This document shows, one piece after another, positions 1 through 5,127 of a stretch of DNA of 8,556 nucleotides. Position numbers and translations under genes: made by a program. Location: contig JAFGUY010000106.1 of assembly GCA_016938245.1 (NCBI GenBank), forward strand, positions 1-8,556, read 5' to 3'. This DNA is from Candidatus Omnitrophota bacterium (lineage in GTDB: Bacteria > Omnitrophota > Gorgyraeia > Gygaellales > Profunditerraquicolaceae). Each line of letters begins with the position of its first letter. Positions within the stretch are counted from its first letter, which is position 1. Below the pieces are notes generated by a model. It saw nothing but the letters and a program-made list of their open reading frames with translations. It was not told where the DNA came from and did no database searches.

Positions 1-102
1 CAGAAAATACCGGAGCCTTTCGTAATCTACATCAAAGGCCTTGGCGAGCGAGGAGAGATTGGCGCGTTTATACTCATTGATCAGGGCATTAAGCCTGTTA
101 AG
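1..102 (-). pseudogene. possible transposase N-terminal fragment (partial, runs off the window)
   Basis: Read on the minus strand, this stretch is open to the window edge. It gives a protein-like helical sequence containing LNALINEYKRANLSSLAKAF followed by DVDYERLRYFL. The 'DYxRLRxFL' ending resembles the N-terminal helix-turn-helix segment of DDE transposases of the IS4/IS701 type, as I remember them, but no catalytic part is in the window. I see no in-frame ATG at the right-hand end of the frame, so this piece also looks truncated. Two plus-strand frames are open here as well but look less protein-like. The assignment is weak. What is firmer is that the region is foreign to the receiver gene it abuts. 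Confidence 0.25.
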
Positions 103-346
103 AAAAGAAAAATTTGACCTTGTATTTCTGGATTTGCGGCTTCCGATTCTAAACGGCATACAGATATGCGGGATTATTAAAAGTGATAATTCTCTTAAAG
201 ATACTCCCGTAATTTTCTTTACTGCCAGTTTTGATAGTCTGGATGTAAAAGTGGAAGAATGCGGAGCTCAGGGGTATATTCTTAAACCTTTCGAACCGGA
301 ACAATTATTGGAGAAGGTAAGAAGTATTATAGGAGAATCCGGATGA
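41..346 (+). CDS. response regulator receiver domain, 5'-truncated
   Basis: The C-terminal two thirds of a CheY-like receiver domain is clear. It has the phospho-acceptor Asp31 in LVFLDLRLP, the switch Thr61 in VIFFTAS and the conserved Lys82 in ILKPFEP. The hallmark beginning of a receiver (beta-1 and the acidic pair, usually 'ILIVDDE') is missing. Recognisable receiver sequence starts only around residues 17-21 (ALSLLRKEKFDL), and the residues before it do not fit the fold. The TTG at 41 is therefore probably not a native start. No output domain follows, so the intact gene was likely a single-domain regulator of about 120-130 residues. The stop overlaps the next start as ATGA, indicating translational coupling with the thioesterase. 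Without the acidic pair the product could not bind Mg2+ or be phosphorylated normally. Confidence 0.75.
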   Translation: MASEERLARLYSLIRALSLLRKEKFDLVFLDLRLPILNGIQICGIIKSDNSLKDTPVIFFTASFDSLDVKVEECGAQGYILKPFEPEQLLEKVRSIIGESG

Positions 347-721
347 AAGCTAGAATATACTATCACCATACCGATTGCGGGGGGAGTGGTTTATTACGCT
401 AATTATTTAAAGTTTTTTGAGGAGGCGCGTACTGAATACTTTGCCGAGCGGGGATTTTCCATAAAAGAGCTTGCTGATTCCGGGACGATGTTTGTAGTTG
501 CCAGGCAGGAAGTTGATTATAAGGCACCAGCTGTTTACGGAGATATGCTTGAGATCTCTTCTAAGGTTATTGAGGTCTCAGCGGTTAAAATGGTTTTTCA
601 GCACGAGGTCCTAAATCAGAGCGGATTAATAACTACTAAAGCTAAGACTACTCTTGTCTGTGTCGATAAGTCCTTAAAGCCTAAAGCAATCCCCGAAGGA
701 ATCCGTAAGAAAATTTCTTAA
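343..721 (+). CDS. acyl-CoA thioesterase, YbgC/4HBT hot-dog family, frameshifted near the start
   Basis: This is a hot-dog fold thioesterase of the YbgC/FadM type, expected to hydrolyse acyl-CoA or acyl-ACP in the cytoplasm. From 386 onward the frame reads VVYYANYLKFFEEARTEYF, the family's signature helix. The matching beginning, MKARIYYHHTDCGG, with the family's catalytic Asp (Asp11), lies in another frame starting at ATG 343. The two join perfectly if one G is removed from the G6 run at 379-384, giving about 125 residues, which is normal for the family. As written, the first frame stops about 20 codons in. A GTG at 386 could restart a 111-residue product, but it would lack the catalytic Asp. 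ATG 343 overlaps the upstream stop (ATGA) and AGGAG precedes it at 331-335, supporting that start. A sequencing or assembly indel is the simplest explanation; a true pseudogene or phase-variable tract is possible. Confidence 0.85.
379..384 (+). other. G6 homopolymer carrying a probable +1 indel
   Basis: Six consecutive G residues sit between TGC (Cys12 of the thioesterase) and the GTG at 386. With five Gs the conserved DCGGVVYYANY motif is restored in one frame. With six the reading frame is broken. The position is therefore the frameshift site. Confidence 0.8.
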
Positions 722-743
722 TCTAATAAAAAGGAGCAGGAAA

Positions 744-1244
744 ATGGATGCTATAGAAGTTTTAATGAAAAGAAGGAGTGTGCGTGTATTTGAGGATAAA
801 CAGATACCCAAAGAAGATTTAGAAACATTAGTGGATGTTGCAAGGTATGCAGCCACTGCGCGCAATGTCCAGCCGTGGCAGTTTGTAATTGTAACTGATG
901 ATAAAATATTGAATTCGCTTGGTGCGCTTGGTGAAAATGCAAAATTGATTGCTTCTTCTAAGGCTTGCATTGCTGTTTTATGCGAAGATACGAAATATTA
1001 TCTTGAAGACGGATGTGCTGCTACGGTAAATATCTTAAATGCGGCTGCTGCATTGGGAATCGGATCTTGCTGGGTGGCCGGAGATAAGAAGCCTTATTGC
1101 CGGGAAGTTCTGCGGTTATTGAATGCTCCCCTAAATTTAAAGCCGGTTAGCCTTATTGCTTTAGGCTATCCTCAAGATAAAGGCTGGTTTAAAATCGTCG
1201 ATAAAAACCCATTAAAAGAAATTTTACACTGGGAGAAATTTTAG
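744..1244 (+). CDS. nitroreductase-family flavoprotein
   Basis: This 166-residue protein is of typical length for a short nitroreductase-family oxidoreductase, an FMN-binding homodimer using NAD(P)H. It shows the N-terminal FMN-phosphate motif KRRSVRVF (residues 9-16), the ARNVQPWQFVIV strand (39-50), the central helix DGCAATVNILNAAAALGIG (89-107) with SCWV after it, and the late LGYP motif (140-143). The ATG is preceded by AAGGAG about ten bases upstream. It lies 22 bases after the thioesterase and abuts the next gene, so it is probably co-transcribed with both. The family reduces nitroaromatics, quinones, enones or flavins, and the physiological substrate cannot be read from the sequence. 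The neighbours give no specific pathway. Confidence 0.9.
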   Translation: MDAIEVLMKRRSVRVFEDKQIPKEDLETLVDVARYAATARNVQPWQFVIVTDDKILNSLGALGENAKLIASSKACIAVLCEDTKYYLEDGCAATVNILNAAAALGIGSCWVAGDKKPYCREVLRLLNAPLNLKPVSLIALGYPQDKGWFKIVDKNPLKEILHWEKF

Positions 1245-1490
1245 ATGACTTTGTTTTATAGGGGCGGTTGCATTCTACCGTTTTTGATAATATTTAATCT
1301 TTTCTTTGGTTGGATGTTTTTTGGCGTAAAGGCCTGGATATTTATAGAAATAATACTGATAGTTGTATTAATGATTTATTCTTATATCTTAAGCAGAAAG
1401 ATTATTTCCGGAGTAAATAGTTTCGGGAAAAGAGGCAATGCTATTGATGTAGAAGGAGAAGTCGTCCGCGAGAAGAAGGAGCTGAAATAG
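1245..1490 (+). CDS. small membrane protein, two transmembrane helices, unknown function
   Basis: The ATG follows the nitroreductase stop with no spacer, so translation is probably coupled. The 81-residue product has a short N-terminus, two closely spaced hydrophobic helices (about residues 11-29 and 31-50, the latter rich in I, L and V), and a hydrophilic, lysine-rich tail of about 30 residues (SRKIISGVNSFGKRGNAIDV onward). The charge distribution suggests that the tail is cytoplasmic, with both ends inside. I do not recognise a family. Its position as last gene of the operon and just before hppA gives no functional clue. Confidence 0.65.
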   Translation: MTLFYRGGCILPFLIIFNLFFGWMFFGVKAWIFIEIILIVVLMIYSYILSRKIISGVNSFGKRGNAIDVEGEVVREKKELK

Positions 1491-1491
1491 T

Positions 1492-1521
1492 TTGACAAAT
1501 TAAGTTTTAGTGATTTAGCCT
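1492..1521 (+). promoter_or_regulatory. candidate sigma-70-type promoter for hppA
   Basis: A perfect TTGACA (-35) lies at 1492-1497, two bases after the stop of the preceding gene. With an 18-base spacer the -10 would be TAGCCT (1516-1521), which keeps only the three most conserved positions (T, A and final T). The hppA start is at 1553, giving a leader of about 25 bases that holds the ribosome binding site AAAGGGAGG (1535-1543). The weak -10 keeps the confidence moderate. Confidence 0.45.
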
Positions 1522-1552
1522 AAATAAAATATAGAAAGGGAGGTTTAAAGAA

Positions 1553-3655
1553 ATGGCGGGAATTGATTTGTTGATTTTAGCACCTGTCGGCTCGATTATA
1601 GCGCTTATGTTCGCAGCTTATCTGGCAATCTCAATCCTTAAAAAGGATGAGGGTAATGACAAAATGAAAGAGATTGCTCTGGCAGTGCGTACAGGAGCAA
1701 ATGCATATCTAAAAAGACAGTATTTAGGTGTTTCTATATTCTTTGCGGTAGTCTTTTTTATATTATTAGCGCTGGCTTTTAAAAATTACCTGGTTATATT
1801 TGTGCCTTTTGCGTTTCTTACCGGAGGTTTATTTTCAGGTTTATCCGGTTTTATAGGGATGAGTATTGCAACACAGTCTTCAAGCCGTACTGCGGCTGCT
1901 GCGCAAAAGAGCTTAAATTCAGGCCTGCGTGTAGCTTTCTCAAGCGGGGCAGTAATGGGCCTTACCGTTGTAGGATTAGGCCTTTTAGATTTAAGTATCT
2001 GGTATTACTTTTTAGACTGGTATTATACTAAGAATCCTACGCCATTAGGAATAGATAAAATTGCCGCGATTACTTCTACCATGCTCTGCTTTGGTATGGG
2101 AGCCAGCTCTCAGGCTTTATTTGCCAGGGTTGGCGGTGGAATTTTTACTAAGGCTGCAGATGTAGGCGCTGACCTCGTCGGAAAAGTTGAGGCAGGTATA
2201 CCTGAAGACGATCCGAGAAATCCTGCGGTTATCGCGGATAACGTAGGGGATAATGTCGGTGATGTCGCGGGTATGGGTGCTGACCTTTATGAATCCTACG
2301 TTGGTTCAATTGTGGCTACTTCAGCTTTGGGTGTTTCTGCCGGTTTTGGCCTGGCAGGTGTGACTGTTCCTTTGGTTATGGCGGCAGTCGGTGTTTTTGC
2401 CTCTATCGTAGGCACTTTCTTTGTAAAAAGTAAGGAAGAGGCTTCGCAAAAAGTATTGTTGGCAGCTTTAAGAAAGGGAGTATTTATAAGTTCAATTTTG
2501 GTAGCAGTTATATCCTATTTTCTGGTTAAGGGAGTCTTAGGCCAACAATATATGGGTGTATACTGGTCAATTATATCAGGTTTGATTGCCGGGGTTTTAA
2601 TAGGCTTAGTTACGGAGTTTTATACTTCAAGCGGGTTTTCTCCTACCCGTTCAATAGCTGATTCTTCATTGACCGGCCCGGCAACCGTCATTATAAGCGG
2701 ACTTGCCGTGGGGATGATGTCAACAGCAATACAGGTAATAGTTGTAGGCGTAGCGGTTTTAGCTAGTTTCTATTTATCCGGTGGAGCAACTAATCTTGGC
2801 GCGGGGCTCTATGGCGTAGCTATTTCAGCTGTTGGTATGCTTTCAACTTTAGGTATTACTTTAGCAACTGATGCTTACGGCCCGGTAGCGGATAATGCCG
2901 GAGGGAATGCGGAGATGTCGCATCTACCGCCGGAAGTTAGAAAGAGGACTGATGCGCTTGATTCCTTGGGTAATACAACTGCTGCAACAGGCAAGGGTTT
3001 TGCAATTGGCTCCGCTGCTTTAACTGCGCTTGCTCTGATTGCCGCGTTTAAGGATCAGATAGCCATGTACGGAAGAGAGATGACTTTGAGTATTATGAAC
3101 CCCAGTGTTTTAGTGGGTTTGTTTTTAGGTGCGATGCTTCCGTTTCTATTCTGCTCTATGACAATGCGCGCAGTAGGAAGGGCAGCAGGAAAGATTGTAA
3201 TTGAAGTGCGCAGGCAGTTTAAAGAGATTGCGGGGCTAATGGAAGGCAAGGCTAAACCGGATTATGCGCGTTGCGTAAACATTGCAACTGTCGCTGCGCA
3301 AAAAGAGATGATTATGCCTTCGCTTTTGGCGATAATCGCTCCAATACTAACCGGTATTTTAATCGGCGTTGAAGGCCAGGCAGGGCTTCTTATGGGTGCT
3401 TTAGCATCAGGGTTTGTTTTAGCAATTATGATGGCAAATTCCGGAGGCGCTTGGGATAATGCTAAGAAATATATCGAAGAAGGGCATCATGGGGGTAAAG
3501 GTTCAAATTCGCATAAAGCGGCTGTAGTTGGGGATACTGTAGGCGATCCTTTTAAGGATACTTCAGGCCCAAGTTTAAATGTGCTTATTAAGCTTATGTC
3601 CATGGTCTCCATTGTTTTTGCTTCGTTCGTTTTAAAAAATTCCCTATTTAAGTAA
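1553..3655 (+). CDS. hppA: K+-dependent membrane-bound pyrophosphatase (Na+ and/or H+ pumping)
   Basis: This is a full-length (700 residues) membrane pyrophosphatase with about 16 transmembrane helices. It couples pyrophosphate hydrolysis to cation export across the cytoplasmic membrane. The substrate-binding loop DVGADLVGKVE (203-213), IPEDDPRNPAVIADNVGDNV (216-235) and the late GGAWDNAKKYIEEG and GDTVGDPFKDTSGPS motifs are intact. GNTTAATGKG (473-482) has Ala477 where K+-independent enzymes have Lys, and Gly480 where they have Thr, so it belongs to the K+-dependent subfamily. In the gate, DLYESYVGS has Asp244 and Glu247, the arrangement of Na+-pumping enzymes such as that of Thermotoga maritima. 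Na+ transport is therefore likely, but some K+-dependent H+ pumps share this Glu. A strong ribosome binding site (AAAGGGAGG, 1535-1543) supports the start. It has its own candidate promoter and terminator, so it is probably a single-gene unit. Confidence 0.97.
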   Translation: MAGIDLLILAPVGSIIALMFAAYLAISILKKDEGNDKMKEIALAVRTGANAYLKRQYLGVSIFFAVVFFILLALAFKNYLVIFVPFAFLTGGLFSGLSGFIGMSIATQSSSRTAAAAQKSLNSGLRVAFSSGAVMGLTVVGLGLLDLSIWYYFLDWYYTKNPTPLGIDKIAAITSTMLCFGMGASSQALFARVGGGIFTKAADVGADLVGKVEAGIPEDDPRNPAVIADNVGDNVGDVAGMGADLYESYVGSIVATSALGVSAGFGLAGVTVPLVMAAVGVFASIVGTFFVKSKEEASQKVLLAALRKGVFISSILVAVISYFLVKGVLGQQYMGVYWSIISGLIAGVLIGLVTEFYTSSGFSPTRSIADSSLTGPATVIISGLAVGMMSTAIQVIVVGVAVLASFYLSGGATNLGAGLYGVAISAVGMLSTLGITLATDAYGPVADNAGGNAEMSHLPPEVRKRTDALDSLGNTTAATGKGFAIGSAALTALALIAAFKDQIAMYGREMTLSIMNPSVLVGLFLGAMLPFLFCSMTMRAVGRAAGKIVIEVRRQFKEIAGLMEGKAKPDYARCVNIATVAAQKEMIMPSLLAIIAPILTGILIGVEGQAGLLMGALASGFVLAIMMANSGGAWDNAKKYIEEGHHGGKGSNSHKAAVVGDTVGDPFKDTSGPSLNVLIKLMSMVSIVFASFVLKNSLFK

Positions 3656-3659
3656 TCCT

Positions 3660-3700
3660 AGGGACACTCAATCTGCCAATCGGGAGGGTGTCCCTTTTTT
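3660..3700 (+). terminator. rho-independent terminator of hppA
   Basis: AGGGACAC (3660-3667) pairs with GTGTCCCT (3688-3695), extended by a U-G and a C-G pair. The loop is about 16 bases and a run of six T follows (3695-3700). It begins a few bases after the hppA stop. The arms recur in the next hairpin (3709-3743), so this may also be one half of a small repeat element. Confidence 0.75.
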
Positions 3701-3708
3701 AACTTCTT

Positions 3709-3743
3709 GGGGACACCCGTAGCTTTAGCAAAATGGGTGTTCC
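3709..3743 (+). repeat. second GGGACAC-type inverted repeat, abutting the sigma-gene promoter
   Basis: GGGACACCCGT (3710-3720) and ATGGGTGTTCC (3733-3743) form an 11-bp stem with two G-U pairs around a 12-base loop. There is no T run after it, so it is not an obvious terminator. Its left arm repeats the GGGACAC of the hppA terminator arm. Its right arm ends where the -35 region of the downstream promoter would lie. It could be an operator or a remnant of a REP-like element, and the sequence cannot decide between these. Confidence 0.5.
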
Positions 3744-3773
3744 TATCTTGTTATTTGTGGTATAATAAACTTA
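3738..3773 (+). promoter_or_regulatory. extended -10 promoter of the sigma/anti-sigma/CHAT operon
   Basis: TATAAT at 3761-3766 is a perfect -10 box preceded by TGG (3758-3760), giving the extended -10 motif TGnTATAAT. The -35 position (3738-3743, TGTTCC) is a poor match, as is usual for extended -10 promoters. The expected start of transcription, seven bases past the box, is 3773, the A of the sigma-factor ATG. The box looks housekeeping-type. Confidence 0.7.
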
Positions 3774-4366
3774 TGGATGATTTAGAGTTCGTCCATAAGT
3801 TTATCAAAGGGGATATTCCTACCAGAGAAGAATTCCACAAGCATTATTCCCGCCTGATATACAACTATATCCATCATGTTTTAACTGTGAAGGGTCTTGA
3901 AAGTCATCAAGATTCCATCGATGATATCTACCAGGGTTTTTTTGTTTTTATAATGGAAGAAGATTGCAAGAGGCTGAAGAGTTTTAAAGCAAAGAATGGC
4001 TGTACCTTTGCCACTTGGATAAGGCAATTGACCATAAATTTTACCCGTGATTACCTTCGTAAACTAAAGCCCGCTTTTTCTATTGATTCCGAAACAGACG
4101 ATAACTTAAGCCTTAAAGATACCCTTAAAGACGGCTCTTTATCTGTTAGTGAGATCTTATCTATAGATGAAACGATGAAGGTATTGGATTATTGTATTGA
4201 ATTATTAAGCTTAGAGGATAAATATTTTATAGAATTAAACTTTAATCAAAGGATTGGACTTGAAACCTTAAAAGATTTCTTTAGTCTTTCACGTGGCGCC
4301 ATAGATATGCGTAGGGCTCGCATTATAAAGAGGTTAAGGGACTGTTTTAAAAGCAAAGGTTTTTAA
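3773..4366 (+). CDS. sigma-70 family (ECF-like) RNA polymerase sigma factor
   Basis: The product from ATG 3773 is 197 residues, the size of an ECF sigma factor. Region 2 spans about residues 22-98. It includes a DIYQGFFVFIME helix (51-62, matching the usual 'DlvQevFlrl' core-binding element) and FATWIRQLTINFTRDYLRK (79-97, matching 'F.aWL..Ia.N...D.lRk'). A short acidic linker follows, then a region 4 helix-turn-helix (about 138-192) ending in SRGAIDMRRARIIKRLRDCF. Region 4 is divergent from standard ECFs. The frame is open back to 3707, but the promoter and the loss of similarity make the upstream ATG-less part unlikely to be translated. No ribosome binding site lies before the ATG. The two downstream genes suggest its activity is controlled by an anti-sigma-like partner and a CHAT protease. 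Confidence 0.85.
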   Translation: MDDLEFVHKFIKGDIPTREEFHKHYSRLIYNYIHHVLTVKGLESHQDSIDDIYQGFFVFIMEEDCKRLKSFKAKNGCTFATWIRQLTINFTRDYLRKLKPAFSIDSETDDNLSLKDTLKDGSLSVSEILSIDETMKVLDYCIELLSLEDKYFIELNFNQRIGLETLKDFFSLSRGAIDMRRARIIKRLRDCFKSKGF

Positions 4367-4416
4367 GTTAGATTACGGGGTTTCTTGCGTCTATTATATA
4401 AGGAGAGGTATAAAAA

Positions 4417-5118
4417 ATGGCTAAAGACTTAGAGGGGTTAATCAGGCTGGCATACAGAGGGTGGAAGAGGCGCCAGCTTAAAAAACCAAAGATACACCCT
4501 GATGAAGAGGAGATCGCCTCATTTTTAGAGGGGAAGTTACCTTTAGAAAGAAAAGAAGAGATCAAAGAGCATCTTATTCTCTGTGAGGATTGCGCCGAAT
4601 CTGTTAGTTTAGGTTTGACCGCAAAAGATGCTTTAGAGAATAAGGTTCCAAAAGCCCTGGTTGATTCTGTTGAGAAAAAGCTCGGGATAAAAAGCTTTGT
4701 GGATTTGGAAATTATCTTAAAGCTAAAAGAAAAAATGCTCGAAGTGTTAAAGGCCGGCGGAGAGATTCTTGTAGGCCAGGAGTTAGTCCCGGCAGCGGTC
4801 CTGCGCAGCCGCAATATAGGTGAATTTAAGGATGAGGTTATAATTTTAAAGGATTTTAGGGATATAAGGTTAGAGGTAAGGGTAGAGAATAAGGCCGGAA
4901 AATATTTTAATGTTGATATACAGGCAAAAGATAAACAAAGCAAAAGAGTAATTAAGGACCTTAGGGTAACCTTGTTTAAAGAAGATGTAGAATTAGAGTC
5001 TTATTTGAATGATTCCGGCTCGGTTATTTTTGAGCATGTTCTTTTGGGTAAATACAGGATTGAGATAGCTGATCAAGAAGGTAATCTGGCTTCAGTGCTT
5101 TTAGAGGTAAGGGTTTAA
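4417..5118 (+). CDS. soluble zinc-binding anti-sigma-like (zf-HC2) protein with C-terminal beta domain
   Basis: The 233-residue product has an N-terminal zinc-binding anti-sigma (ZAS / zf-HC2) module. His27 starts the helix ('HPDEEEIASFLEGKLP'), and EHLILCEDCAE gives the His52-x3-Cys56-x2-Cys59 signature. A helical linker follows (about 72-112), then a beta-rich domain (about 115-233) ending in strands such as 'LRVTLFKED' and 'GKYRIEIADQEGNLASVLLEV', which looks like an immunoglobulin or prealbumin-like fold. There is no signal peptide or transmembrane helix, unlike many anti-sigma factors, so it should stay in the cytoplasm. AGGAGAGG (4401-4408) is well placed for the ATG. It lies 50 bases after the sigma gene and 9 before the CHAT gene. 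The likely role is binding the sigma factor, with the CHAT protein as possible protease or partner. That role is inferred from domain and context only. Confidence 0.75.
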   Translation: MAKDLEGLIRLAYRGWKRRQLKKPKIHPDEEEIASFLEGKLPLERKEEIKEHLILCEDCAESVSLGLTAKDALENKVPKALVDSVEKKLGIKSFVDLEIILKLKEKMLEVLKAGGEILVGQELVPAAVLRSRNIGEFKDEVIILKDFRDIRLEVRVENKAGKYFNVDIQAKDKQSKRVIKDLRVTLFKEDVELESYLNDSGSVIFEHVLLGKYRIEIADQEGNLASVLLEVRV

Positions 5119-5127
5119 GGAAGAATA

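Noticed and set aside
674..970. Minus-strand open frames over the thioesterase end and nitroreductase
   Set aside because: They overlap genes with clear family motifs and show no ribosome binding site or protein-like pattern.
3707..3772. 22-codon N-terminal extension of the sigma factor
   Set aside because: It runs through the inverted repeat and the TATAAT box, has no ribosome binding site and does not look like sigma sequence.
4368..4943. 191-codon open frame on the minus strand
   Set aside because: It is antisense to the zinc-finger gene, whose frame has a ribosome binding site and the HxxxCxxC motif. The minus-strand product is Ser/Phe-rich with no recognisable domain.
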